64,000 bases of DNA from Glandiceps talaboti (GCF_964340395.1 NC_135565.1:3009142-3073141), one strand, 5' to 3'. Shown: positions 52,430-63,531, numbered from the stretch's first letter. The notes: generated from the sequence alone by a model not told the origin. A program made the numbers and translations.

Positions 52430-53339
52430 AACGTAAATAGACGGAAGCCATTCAGATCTGAATTGCAAAGTTGCGTGATAGAGGGACTGTGGTTGGGTGG
52501 ATTATTCTGCTAAATGTAGAATGAAAAAATGGGCACAAAAACAAAAAAACTTTCAAAGTCACAGCAAACCCTACACTCCGCTAGGGCCAGAGATATGTCC
52601 CAACCGGATGTTGACAGTCTGACAGACATCTAAAAACATGTTCCTGAGATAGTATACGCATAATGCATACTTGTAGTTGTATCAGCTCAGGTTGTTACCA
52701 AACATGTTTGTTGACGTTTTGTCAACAGTGAAATGTTAGAGCTTGATGACTGTGAATGAAATGAGATATTTTTGGTAGTTGACTTTTATGACTCCAAGAA
52801 CAAGGACAACCATATCAACATATGATTGAAGATGTATGACTGATCAAGGGTACAAGCAAGAGTAGTAGAGTCGAAGTGTAGTTTATTTGAATCCCTGGCC
52901 TACATGTACAGTAGTATCCATTTTTCAAATAATCTTTCAGCAAAATGTAGCATATGTACAATGGGTATATCAATGGACGGTTTGATAATTCATGTTCTGA
53001 TTTACTCGAGGGAAAAGACCTATTATAACATCATGATATTTGAATTCTGGTGTCAAAATCCTTGTAAAAATCACTTATTATATATTCACACGTAAAGGTT
53101 GCTAGGAACAAGCAACTTCAACAGAGTATAACTCATCTGAAAATGTAGTGATTTTGATTCTGACAACGTGGCGGTCTTCGTTTCCAATCATAGACTACAC
53201 TTACTAACCTTTGACCTTTTCCGATAGAAACTGGTTGAGTCAATTGCAAAAAAACGTAAAGTCCTGAAGTATCATTTTGCACAACGTTTGACAGTTTTCA
53301 AGCAACGTACATGTTTGTATGCCAAGACGTTGTTTGTAC
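52430..53339. other. Intronic sequence
   Basis: A small palindrome TTGACGTTTTGTCAA lies at about 52709-52724 and resembles the centre of the fold-back at 58.6-58.8 kb. Otherwise nothing supported. Confidence 0.45.
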
Positions 53340-53517
53340 CTCAGTAAATGGCAAGAGTATATACAAAATGATAGTTATTGCATGTACAATAACAAACTTT
53401 GTCAATATTGTTTCACATTGATTTTTGAAGTAAGAAGCCATGGTAAAATTGTTTTATAAAATTAAAAATCCAAATTAAATAGACAATCATTCATCCATAT
53501 GGCCACTTAAAAATTTA
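53340..53517 (+). repeat. Second full copy of the 2.1-2.4 kb dispersed repeat
   Basis: Matches about 2250-2434 in the same orientation: TGTACAATA, CAAACTTT, TTTCACATTG, AGAAGCCATG and TCATCCATATGGCCACTT in order. Confidence 0.65.
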
Positions 53518-54692
53518 GGAACCATACACAATGTATGAACTGAATTTGGTACTTATTGTTATCTTTAATTTATAGTTGTCACGACAACCATAGAGATCTA
53601 TAGTGAATAGTGACACAAGTATCTGCAAGGCAATGGATGGATAATAAATGCATTTAAATGATTCATCAAGAAAGAAAGTGCCTGTAGTAACAACTTGTAT
53701 AGCTTTCAGAAATCTAGGAATATCAACATTAAATTTCTTGGAAAGATAAAGAGTTCCATTTTGTACACAACACCCTTTCACTTTTAACCGTCAAGTGAAC
53801 AAAACTCAACATATTTACTACCCTAACCACAACCACTGTCAACCTAAGTTAGCAACTTTCCATTATTTTCAACATAAAACAATGACTATGTAGTGAAACT
53901 TGAAACGGGGGGGGGGGGGGGGGGACTCTTACACATTACCTATATGTTAATTGGAGAATGCACCTTGTAATTTCAACTGATTGGACTTTTCCTGTTAATT
54001 TGTTCAACAGAACACAAACCTATTTCAAACTGAAATCAAACAAAAAGTGAGGCGTTTTCATACTTTTTTTGACTTAAATCAAACTTGAGCCATTCTAGAA
54101 TCCAGTATGGCTACTGATTCAGTGATTACTGTGTTAAATGGATTACAAAATACAGAGATTTCGTTAAAAATATCGTTATTACTTCAAATGTACCAGGAAC
54201 AAGCTACAAGTAAAGTTTGTAGAGATTTTAAGGAAATTGTAGACGAGCACCAGTCCCTTGGGAGTTTCTTTTTTTTTATAATCCTAAGATGTTTGGAATT
54301 CATTATTCATTTGAAATTTTCAGATGTAAAATGTGATAAACTTTTTTTTTCCCAGTTAGGCTTAACAAAAAAATTGTGTGGTTCCAATTATGATCAATTT
54401 CAGAATAAGTGGGGTATTTTTCTATATATCTTTTTTTTATATGTGAGTGTCTAGTTCAGGTAGTTATGTTTTCCATTGTTTTCCATAATATGGCCTCTGT
54501 GTTGTTTATTTCATCCTATCAGTTGTCTAGCCATTACAGCTTGGAAGAATAGTCTTATATTGTTTTTTAAGTTGATGGCAGTTTCCACATCCACTATTTC
54601 TTGCTAGACCACAACTTTCACGACTTTTACGTTTTATGGGTTTACTTTTTTTTATTCAATACTTGAAATGTGGTCACTAAAGTTAGTTAATT
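53518..54692. other. Intronic sequence
   Basis: Contains a poly-G run (about 53907-53924). The 115-codon frame at 54107-54454 is T-run rich; its segment MATDSVITVLNGLQNTEISL with a following helical stretch looks protein-like, but no family is recognised and it lies on the strand opposite to the host gene. Confidence 0.4.
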
Positions 54693-55084
54693 AATGCCTA
54701 CACCGGTCCTATGTTAACACCAGACTAGCTCAGTGCTAACACTAGGCTGGCACCAACACCTCACCAGTATATGTTAGCAACTGGAAGGGTTCATGTCTGC
54801 ACCAGTCCTATGTTAACACCAGACTAGCTCAGTGCTAACACTAGGCTGGTACTAATAACTCACCAGTATATGTTAACAACTGGAAGGGTTAATACCTACA
54901 CCAGTCCTATGTTAACACCAGACTAGCTCAGTGCTAACACTAGGCTGGTACTAATAACTCACCAGTATATGTTAGCAACTGGAAGGGTTCATGTCTGCAC
55001 CAGTCCTATGTTAACACCAGACTAGCTCAGTGCTAAGGCAAGGTTGACACTAACACCTCACCAGCATGTTTTTGCAACTGGAAC
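54693..55084 (-). repeat. Inverted four-copy outpost of the 99-bp satellite
   Basis: About four units, reverse complement of the array at 45.5-51.2 kb (CCTATGTTAACACCAGACTAG, GCTAACACTAGGCTGG, CAACTGGAAGGGTT). The last unit is diverged (GCTAAGGCAAGGTTGACACT). It lies 3.5 kb from the end of the main array. Confidence 0.97.
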
Positions 55085-56294
55085 TTGTGGAAGGAATGAT
55101 ACACAGGCCCATAGATTACTCTAGCCAATGAGATGAGATGGTACAAAGACTAATTTACTATACATGTATATGCAAAAGAAAGTTGAACTTTGGGGTATAG
55201 AATGGAGTCTTTGTTTATTCAATTTGTTCAGCTAGAAAGAAACATTTTGGTGATTTCACTAAAAATGTTTGTCAAGGTCAAAGGTTAACGTCTCCTTCGA
55301 AACCTCATTGATAATATGAGATAGGCACTTGAATGGTGATAGTCACATAGTCAAACTAAAGTCATGACTTGAAATGTTTAATTCAAAAGATATGAAGAAA
55401 CCCACATTTGGCTATTTGGGCTTGAATAAGACTTTCCAGGTCAAAGGTCGGGGTCATAAAAGAAAGCCCAGATTTGATAATATGGGTGTAGGCACTTGAA
55501 TGGAGTCACTATGATGTATTATACCTCCAAAGTTATGATACATATTGTGAAATTTAACGACTACGGCCACCATTCGGTCGTAAAACAAAGAGGTGTGCAT
55601 ATGTCGCACATAGTATACTACCTTTATGCAAAGTTTGGTTGAAATCATTTGGTACACGCCTGACATGAGGGTGGACGCATGCACACAGGAATCTAACATA
55701 TATGTCCCCACCAGGCTATGCCCATTGAGGCTGTACATGTATACCCCTTGGTTTTGACCGGTTGGCTCCATATACATATTCACTGGGGGGTGGGGGTTTA
55801 TTGCTTGAATATACATTGTTGTCAGTTTAATCATCAAACACTATCAGTCTCACAGTATAATATGTACCTTATTCATTCACATTTTTATATTCTCGATTTC
55901 ATTGAAATGTCACCTGAACCAAGTAAGACAGCAAGACAGCAAAAAATCTAATTAGCATGATTGTGCATATAATTTGCATAATTTATTAACCTGTCAACAT
56001 AGAGGATCTGACTACTAGTATTCCATTTTATTTATTTTCTATTTTAGAAATAAGTCAGTTTTTTATGGCATTAGTATAATAAATGTAGTTCTATAAGGGC
56101 TGGTAGGTAAATTATATATAAATATTACCTACAATATGTATATAATATCACTTTTTTATGCTCTGACACCCACACATTTCATTTGTTATTCATTTATTGG
56201 GGAAAACCTATGGTACCTACCATCATTTGTAGCCTGAATCAAATTGTCATATTATGTGTTCATTGTATATACATATATGGCCTTTGTCTCAATG
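55085..56294. other. Intronic sequence with a dispersed repeat
   Basis: 55290-55560 contains two diverged copies of a phrase with AGGCACTTGAATGG (55324 and 55490), and GTCAAAGGT words. The following GCAAAGTTTGGTTGAAATCA resembles non-coding dispersed repeats of marine invertebrates (from memory, not searched). No gene. Confidence 0.45.
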
Positions 56295-56446
56295 TATGGA
56301 TGCATATGTGTGCATGCATGTACATTTATGTATGTACGTACGTACGTACGTACGTCTGTATGTATGTATGTATGTATGTATATGCATGTATGTATGTACA
56401 TGTATGTATGTATCACTGTATGTATGTATCACTGTATGTATGTATA
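56295..56446. repeat. (TATG)n/(TACG)n tetranucleotide tract
   Basis: Mixed GTAT, GTAC and GCAT tetramers. The three open frames through it are Tyr/Val/Cys/Met repeats and not genes. Confidence 0.97.
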
Positions 56447-56468
56447 TGTACATTGTAAGTAGGTAAAA

Positions 56469-56943
56469 TCTGCCATTGTTCCCCAGTTACAACAATGTTT
56501 GATCAACTGTATCTCTAAGCTTGTCTCAAGCTGTGCTGTGCAAGTTTCTCTATTGATCACAATGTAATCTTTCATTCCCTGATGTTTAATTGTAAACAAA
56601 TTGTTGATGAGACCAAAGCTGGCTAGTCACTCCACAGATAGTATGACACACATACACTCACTCACTCTACTCAGATGGTAAACAAACAACTCCAACATTT
56701 GATGTTAAATTAGCAACCAGAACACAATTCAACATTACACCAGATTAGATATCCTAAAGTGTCCCTATCCTGAAGACTCCACTGATGAAATGTACACTAA
56801 TTAAACATTAGGGAGTGAAAGATTATATTGTGATCAATAGAGAAACTTGCTGCTAGTAGGCAGTTGTAGCACAGCTTGAGACAGGCCACTACAAGATACA
56901 ATTGGTGAACACTGTTGTATTTTACCAAGTTCCCTGTGGTATA
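56469..56943. mobile_element. Fold-back element with roughly 75-90-bp arms
   Basis: The left arm (about 56500-56595) and right arm (about 56795-56905) are reverse complements: CAAGTTTCTCTATTGATCAC against GTGATCAATAGAGAAACTTG, plus GTCTCAAGCTGTGC against GCACAGCTTGAGAC. A direct repeat flanks it: GTACATTGTAAGTAGGTAAA (56448-) and GTACATGTAAGTAGGTAAAA (56944-56963). No coding capacity. Confidence 0.85.
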
Positions 56944-56963
56944 GTACATGTAAGTAGGTAAAA

Positions 56964-57718
56964 CCTACTTGAGTTCCTTGCTATTTTACCAATTAGTGTT
57001 TTCATGGAAGTATATTAACAAAAGTTCTCACTAACTCGATACATTGTAGCTAGGGCTGCCAACAACAGTATATTTAATAATGCAGCATGGACAAACTTGA
57101 ACTGCGTCCCATATGCGAGTGTAGTAATATCACATATGGAACGCAATGTAGTGTAAGTTTGTGCACACTGGTAACATATTCCATCAAAATTGATATTTGG
57201 TACCCAATTCTATTCATTGTCGTCAATGTAGGAAGTTTGCTAGCCTAGACACTGCGTCTATCACCATTTGTGAACTCACTTATCGCCTCGATAATAATGA
57301 TGATAGTTGAAACAAAAAACAAAACAAAACAGTTAACACCCTAAACCATTCCCCAGTAGTACCATAGTACAAGATGGTAGTTTCTGTGGGCAGGTAAATG
57401 TTCCAGATTTTCCAAGCCTTCTCATACATGTAATAGTATACATATGACGACATGTCCATTTTTGCATTGTACCCAAGAATACAAATGAAAACTTAAAATG
57501 AACACTTATTCTTAAAGTATAACTAACTATTCAGGTACGGTTCTAAGCTAGAATTACTGTCATAGGTTATCAAGATTTGATGTGAATCACAAATATCGAA
57601 ACACAATAGCCACATTTTCACATGAGCACTGAACATATTTTGTAATTCACAGCCCAAATTTGTCACATGAAAAAAATTATTTCTGACAAAGCTTGATGAA
57701 AAATCATTCATATAAATT
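56964..57718. other. Intronic sequence
   Basis: Nothing supported. CATATGCGAGTGTAGTAATA/TCACATATGG near 57110-57140 forms a weak dyad. Confidence 0.4.
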
Positions 57719-58119
57719 GTGTAGTGTGTGTAAAACATATTGACCAATTGGCAATGCTGTCAAAGCTGTGTAACTCAATCTCCTTCCTGAAATTTTTACA
57801 TTATGAACTATGTTGTCATATTTTTGATATGGTACTAAGATCAGTCTAACTACGAGGTGATGTGTACACTGTGAAAAGCCAAGTCTTATAATGAACAAGA
57901 CACGAGTGTGTTGTACATTTGGTTTGGAAATTGTTGATTTGAACCAATTTCTGTGTATTATAGTTTGCTGAATGGATAAAATAGGAATTTAATTGATTGT
58001 AGTCTTTTTGGTTATTGAAAACATGTTTTACTAGAATTCTAATGTTAAGATCTGAAAAAATATGTATATTTGTAAATAAGGCCATTTCATTATTTTTTTC
58101 AAAATCATGGAGAACCCTT
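57719..58119 (+). repeat. Duplicated segment B with empty MITE site
   Basis: Paralogue of 52051-52429. At the point of the MITE insertion it reads GTGTAACTCAATCTCCTTCC (about 57768-57787), a single uninterrupted copy of the target. It carries its own extra insertion of about 110 bp (about 57815-57920). Confidence 0.85.
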
Positions 58120-58626
58120 ATCAACATGCCCAAATGAATCACAATTTAACTTATCTTGAGTGCTGATAAAATAGACTTCTAATGTACAATGTCTAATTAT
58201 TGGTATTTTAACAATTTTAGTGAATATACTGTTAATTGTCTAATGAAACAATATCTTAGTTACAACTAGTGCTAACATATCTTGGAAATGTGTTAAACCA
58301 ATACTAGGTAATGACAACTTTACTATCAGGCCAAAGAGTAAATTTGAACTTCTTACACTGTACTAACTAATCCACTACATGTATAACATAAATAGTTGTA
58401 CAGTCAAACCCTCCAAGTTGGTTCTAATCACATGGTTACACTATTGACAACGCAAAGAAATAAAACTCTGATAAGAATTTGTGTTTTCTGCCTGAAGCTT
58501 TATTAACCTTAAAGCAGAAAGTCACTAGAGAAGTGTTGGGAAAGGTAAGGCAGGGCCTAAAATCACCACACAACTGGACTCTAAGCTAGCACATGCATTT
58601 ACTGAATTGTTAGATTTAGGCTACAA

Positions 58627-58757
58627 ATGAAAACTTCTACTCACCAAGTCATCAATTCGTTGGAAGCAAATCACATATTTTTTGTTGACATTTTGTCAGC
58701 AGTGTCATAGGTGTACTGTTGGGGTTAGCTTCCAAAGATTTGAGTAGAAGTTTTCAT
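58627..58757. mobile_element. Fold-back (MITE-like) element, 131 bp
   Basis: Perfect 17-bp terminal inverted repeats (ATGAAAACTTCTACTCA and its complement), inner arms TTGGAAGC/GCTTCCAA (58660-58667, 58728-58735) and a central TTGACATTTTGTCAGCA dyad. It ends 37 bp from the exon boundary, inside the intron. Confidence 0.85.
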
Positions 58758-58793
58758 ATGTAACTACATGTATGCACATTTACATTACAATAC

Positions 58794-59759
58794 CTGTGAA
58801 TGTGTCTGTGAGTCGACCTGTGCTGCTTCAGTTGTACTTTTTTCCTCTGCTGTTGGTGCTGGTTTATCAATGCTTTCACTGGTCGTGGTTGATGCAACCT
58901 GTTCAGTTGGTTCAGATGCTGTCTGTTCTGTTGGGGTATCTCCCTCTGCTGTGGACACTTCCTCTGGTTTCGGTGCCGGTGGTGCAGATTTTTCTTTTTC
59001 TACTGGTTCTTTTCCTGTTGCTTCCTCTGCTGGGGTTTCTTCCATTGGTGATTCTTTTGTTTCAGTTTTGTCTTTAGTAGCTGGTGCAACAGGTTCTGGT
59101 GGTACTTCTTTGGTTTCTGTTGGTTTTCCCTCAGTACCATCTGTCTCTGTGGGTTTTGTGCTCTCTTTCTTGTCAGTGGCTGTTTGTTTGGCATCGTTGT
59201 CGTCTGATATTTCGTCATCAGCTTTTGTGTCAGTCTGAGTTGTCTCTGAAGGTTCAGTTGCTGCTATGTCATCTTTTGTACTCTCTTCACTTTCTTTCAT
59301 GTCTACGTCTTCAGTCGAATCTTGTGTGTCTACTGCACTTTTCTTACTTGGTTGTTCTTCAATACTGTCACCTTCAGCTTTTCGTTTCTGCCTACCCCGT
59401 TTACCTTTAGCTGCCTTCTGTGGTGGAGACACTTCTGGTTCCTCTACTGGTTCCGCTTCCATTTCTTCGTCCACATCGTCTTTTTCTTCAGATCGAGTCG
59501 GACTCGGAGACGCCTCTCGTTGTGTTTTCCTTCCCCGGCCTCGTCTGCCTCCTCGACGAGGACTCGGTGAAGCCTTGGCCCCTCCAGGCCTCCCTCGACC
59601 CCGCTTCTCGGGCGTCGAACTCGCACTTGATAGTGTCGCTCGGGTTACACGAGAAGGGGAAGGGCTAGGGCTTGTTTGTTGAGGGCTAGCAGCGATCCGT
59701 GCGCTACGTCTACGCTCTCCGGTTGGGGTTTCAGATTGTCGTTTACGAGCACGGGGCAT
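58794..59759 (-). CDS. First coding exon: basic AT-hook, acidic-tailed putative nuclear protein
   Basis: Encodes 322 residues up to donor CAG/GTATTG. The N-terminus is basic (MPRARKRQ, RRRSARIAA). An AT-hook core RGRGRP sits at 53-58 with flanking K/R; RRGRGRK (72-78) and KRGRQKRK (about 119-126) are AT-hook-like but lack the proline. SPSP/TP repeats suggest phosphorylation. After about residue 90 the chain is acidic and Ser/Thr/Glu/Pro-rich, with no hydrophobic core, signal peptide or membrane segment. The family is not recognised. Minor-groove DNA or chromatin binding is inferred from the AT-hook only. The start at 59759 is chosen because the upstream in-frame ATG lies across a splice acceptor (TTACTTCCAG/GTCAGAATG). 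Exon GC is higher than that of its surroundings. Confidence 0.85.
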
Positions 59760-59764
59760 TCTGA

Positions 59765-59911
59765 CCTGGAAGTAAAACAAGCAACTCTGAGGTAAACTTA
59801 CAATACATTGTTTAAAATGCAAATAAGCACGAGTTTTGGCCAGTTAAAATCTAAATTCTGACCAATCTGGCGATTCTTTGACAGGACAAACTATATGACT
59901 CGGAACTTACC
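59765..59911 (-). other. Probable 5'UTR intron (59766-59910)
   Basis: On the minus strand AAAAG/GTAAGT (donor, 59910) and TTACTTCCAG/GTCAGA (acceptor, exon from 59765) bound a 145-bp intron that places 6 nt of leader before the ATG. Both sites are near consensus; there are no transcript data. Confidence 0.6.
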
Positions 59912-60110
59912 TTTTATACAAAATTTAATAGATGATCCTACAGCTGGAAAACTCTCCGATTACGCGGTAAAAGGGCTTGAAATTTCCCTTTATTTTCGTA
60001 GGATCACACACGCTGCTCACAGGGCATTATAGACGCGGCCTCGTTTTCATCACCTTAAACTTCCGGTGAACATGATATGACGCCATCAACGCCGTATCTT
60101 TATATTCTTT
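59912..60110 (-). promoter_or_regulatory. Putative 5'UTR exon and promoter of the AT-hook gene
   Basis: Minus-strand ACCGGAAGT (60059-60067) is a full ETS/GABP-type site. TGGCGTCA (60078-60085) is CRE/ATF-like, and ATATAAAGATAC (60094-60105) is TATA-like. GC content is higher than in the surroundings. The start point is not determinable. Confidence 0.45.
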
Positions 60111-60344
60111 CTTCTTTTACCCAACGAGGCTAAATTGTGTTTACTATTGTGTATACTATACCATGCTTTCCACAGCATGTTATTAAATAATAAAGAATTA
60201 ATCATGCTTAACCAAGTTGCATTGTTTTACATATCTAAACTCATGTGCCATCTTAGGGCATTATAAGGTCCAACTATAAGACTAAAGCGTCCCAAGCTAA
60301 GTAATGCCATACAAGACATGCGTCAATGTTACTATTTAGACGAG

Positions 60345-60840
60345 GCTCAGACCAGTTGCAATTTAGATTGCTGAATTACGTCGATGTTTACAAATACATG
60401 TACCATGGTCACTTGATCACCTGTGACCTCAAAGATAATGAGGACATCCAGGCTCAGACTCGACTTTTTTTATGTCAGAGGTAATGCTCTAATTCGTGAC
60501 TTTAAATTTGCGCTCTCTGTTAAATGTCACTTATTTTCTGTCTTTTGTAATAAAATTGCTAGGTGTTAAACATTCTTTTATTCAGAGCAATAGCGCAATG
60601 TTTGTCAACTTTTCGATTTTAACCTTTGATGAAATCATAAGGAAAAAAACTCTTAGCTTTCTTAGCAGATTGCATTTCTCAAGTAACCCGTTTGTGGTTG
60701 CTGTTTTATCTCTTTCAGTGTTAACAGTTAAACACACAGTGTTATGTGGAGTATTTGGAGTAAGCGTCTATTTCAATGTGTTTTGTCTGTTGTTTGTTTT
60801 GCTATGGATTGTTAATGTTTTCTATAATCTGAAATAAAGT
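60345..60840 (+). pseudogene. Decayed LINE reverse transcriptase, C-terminal part
   Basis: Across two frames it reads YKYMYHGHLITCDLKDNEDI, QTRLFLCQ, then (after a one-base shift) RGNALIRDFKFALSVKCHLF, then SNSAMFVNFSILTFDEIIRK and KTLSFLSRL. This is the order seen at the C-terminus of many invertebrate LINE reverse transcriptases (YLGHxITDDLxDDxDI, RGNxLIRKF, SxSAMFV). It is interrupted by stops and frameshifts, so it is dead. AATAAAG follows at the end. Confidence 0.7.
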
Positions 60841-60967
60841 GATACAACGGATATCGATTTAGTCACTCAATCACCGAAGATAGCAACAACGTCTTTTCTT
60901 GTTGGTTGAATCGCGTTAACGTAAACATTGGATGAGCGGTAAAAATCAAAGTGAACAACTAGAATTT

Positions 60968-60996
60968 GATGATAAATAAATGAATAAATGAATGAA

Positions 60997-61052
<56 letters not shown>
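60968..61052. repeat. (AAAT)n tetranucleotide tract
   Basis: About 20 AAAT units with GAAT interruptions at the left. Confidence 0.97.
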
Positions 61053-61848
61053 GTAGGGGGTATGACATCGCTACCGATTTTATATGAATATCGCCAATCC
61101 CTATGATAACGTCATTGTTCTACATTAGGACCGTCATAGACAAGAATAAAACCATTTAGGAAAGGAATAACAGTTTACAAGCGCCTGTGGAATATATCTA
61201 TAAATTAACGATCGGCGATGATGCATCTTCGAGGTCAAGGTTCATATATCTCAGAACGAGGCAGGCGCCCAAATTTGAGATGTTGTTGGTAAGCGTTGAT
61301 ATCCATTCTTAAAATCCGTCTTTTTCGCCTGTTTTTATCCATGCAACTTCGTCGACAACCATATTTGACTTTCTATACTCGAAAGTATTTGATGAAATGT
61401 TTTGTAGAAATTTGCAAGATTTAAAGGGGGTTATAATCGAGTGTAAATGTGGTGGTGGCAGTGCAGTGTGACGCAGTGAGTTTCCAAATAGAATACTTGT
61501 ATGTAACGTACACGTGTAGTAAGGTGTACATGTCCATGCGACTGTAACAATGGTATTACTACTGTGAAGGCAGAATGCAGCTAGTCTCCTTTTGAAACGG
61601 GCCGTCAACTTGTTCTTGCCAAGTGATAGCATAGTTGACTGCTATACTAATCTCAACAGTGACTTATAATGTTTTTTTTTGTAGTGAAATTGGGCTCTAA
61701 CATGCATCGCCATCAGCGATGAAAGTGGGGACAACATGTCACACTGACAGTTGTCGCCATCGGAAAACAGCCTAACAAGTATGGTAGCATCTTTGGAACA
61801 AGTTTTGGGACCTTCATTGGACATCCGAAGACTAATCCTGGGAGATAA
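61053..61848. other. Gene-free stretch
   Basis: No firm gene. A T-rich run ending in TTTTTTTTGTAG (about 61670-61682) is a good plus-strand splice acceptor preceding the coding-like patch below. Confidence 0.4.
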
Positions 61849-61975
61849 CTTGAAATTGATACCTGCAGACACCAGAAGCCGTCTTGGAAGTTGTCTGCCG
61901 ACTATCGACTTGAGGTGGACGATGACTACGGCAATTATTACGTTCCCACACCGGCAGTGAAACTAGGACAAACCC
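61849..61975 (+). other. Coding-like module, copy 1 (unknown identity)
   Basis: The frame from 61849 reads LEIDTCRHQKPSWKLSADYR, then LEVDDDYGNYYVPTPAVKLG and QTR, followed by G/GTTAGT, a possible donor. A diverged duplicate lies at 63532-63640. A second frame open from 61751 overlaps (LGPSLDIRRLILGDNLKLIP). Neither is recognised. This could be an exon of an unseen gene or part of a dispersed repeat. Confidence 0.3.
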
Positions 61976-62513
61976 GGTTAGTATTTTTTTCTCGGTATAT
62001 TTTTTCAGTATGGGTTGCCAAAAGTCGCGGTGATAATGTTGTTCATGGATGCGTGATATGTCGGCATTCCGTAAACATCTGGTAAATTTTGGAAACAAGC
62101 CCTTACAAGTTTCCACTCGTTTTCTACTTTGTTGAGGCTTGGAAATTACATTTTTTTTTTAACTTCCACACAAAAAAACTTTTGAGTGTAGTCTGTTTCT
62201 ATATTCGGCTACACTTTGTGAATAAATCAACACTTGTCAATTCGGTCTGGAGGCAATAGTGTCTGTTTCAGTCAGCAAACAACTTTTTTTCTTTTTTGCC
62301 TTGGGAGTGAGAATTTAATTTTGTAGCTAGTTCCAATTTTTAGGGACTTTGGCGAAATCGGCAAATATAACCCTGTTTTTTGGTGTGTTTTTTTTAATGT
62401 ACAGCCGTTAGCCCAGAATTAACTGAGCAATTAGTTGTTACTGACTGTTCATTTGCTGTCCACATAGCTGCTCTTTCCTTTGTCAAAAAATGACAGGGAG
62501 AGTGGTACAGTGT
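61976..62513. other. Gene-free stretch
   Basis: T-rich, with no supported feature. Confidence 0.4.
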
Positions 62514-62711
62514 ACACATGTTGACTGACAATGAGGGCAATAGCGTACGTTTGTTGACAAGGGACGAGCCGGTCACACAAAAACAGTCTCAGAAACAAGA
62601 CTGTTTTAGTTTCCCCGAGGGCAAAACCTGATTGGAAATGAAACTGTTTTGGTGTGACTGGCTAGTCCCGAGGGGAAACAACTCCCCCAAATAATGTCAG
62701 TCAACATGTGT
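62514..62711. mobile_element. Nested fold-back element, 198 bp
   Basis: The outer arms are perfect over 17 bp (ACACATGTTGACTGACA / TGTCAGTCAACATGTGT). The inner arms GGGACGAGCCGGTCACAC (62561) and GTGTGACTGGCTAGTCCC (62652-62669) pair with few mismatches and continue into AAAACAGT/ACTGTTTT. No coding capacity. Confidence 0.8.
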
Positions 62712-63061
62712 TTTATAACACCAAACAAGAATCATACACCACAGCACACTAAAATAATTGTAACAAACTTCTCCAGCAAGCAGAGTTTGTTTGCATTGTG
62801 TTCAATAACCTTTTAGAGTTGTCCCAATAACAAATAGTTCTCCAAAATACCAACTGCTGTCTTGATTACTGTCTTTGCTTTTTAGAGTCTTTCTCAGAGA
62901 CAATGTTGTCCAGCTCTTCTTCTGAAATTTCGATGAATCGAGCAAAACGTTCACATTGGCTGCTGCTTGTGGTTATAATTTAAGACGAGCCAGACATGTT
63001 TACAATTTGTTGTTCTTTGAAAATATCATCGTTTTTCGCGTGTATATATGATGTCATCATG

Positions 63062-63108
63062 AGGCACTAATCAATGGAGCTAGGGACTAGTTCCATTAAT
63101 TAGTGCCT
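63062..63108. repeat. Hairpin, 17-18-bp arms
   Basis: AGGCACTAATCAATGGA pairs with TTCCATTAATTAGTGCCT around a 12-base loop. It lies 350 bp from the nested fold-back and may be part of the same larger element. Confidence 0.75.
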
Positions 63109-63531
63109 ACTACATCATTTATCATAGAACAGCGCGAGAATGGTCCATAACGTGTGATGTAGCATTGACCAATCACGACCGAGAGTTGAGTATGCAGTGT
63201 GTTATAATGTTTAATACTGGGGTAGTACATTGTTTATTTTTACAGCAAATTTTGTAGTTAGTAAACATTCATTGATAGTTTACCTCTACCCAGTACCTGC
63301 TTTGCTGAACAGTAACTGTAGTCCATCTATTGTCTTAGAAATTATATTATTTGCCCTCTTATTCAGAGATTAATTTTTTGAGGTCCTATTAAAAAATTAG
63401 TGATTGCAATCTCTGAATTTCCAATTTCTTTTTTCAAATAGTTTCACCATATTTGCTGTTTTTCCTGTCGAAGTTATAATAGTTGGATGTAAACTAAATA
63501 AATTGCCCGTTGTCTGTGTTGATTGGAACAC

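Larger units (their letters stand above)
45278..58793 (-). other. 13.5-kb phase-0 intron filled with satellite and MITEs
   Basis: Bounded by donor CAG/GTATTG (58793) and acceptor TTGCAG (45278) on the minus strand. About 5.7 kb of it is the 99-bp satellite. It also holds an inverted four-copy piece of the same satellite, a MITE with target duplication, two other fold-back elements and a duplicated non-coding segment. The join is inferred from matching phase and amino-acid composition, not from transcript data. Confidence 0.65.

Noticed and set aside
54107-54454. 115-codon plus-strand frame inside the intron
   Set aside because: The first 50 residues look protein-like, but the rest runs through poly-T stretches and no family is recognised; kept only as a remark.
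58768-59682. Plus-strand open frames opposite the AT-hook exon (Ser/Val/Phe-rich)
   Set aside because: They are antisense shadows of a biased, acidic coding exon that has proper splice signals on the minus strand.
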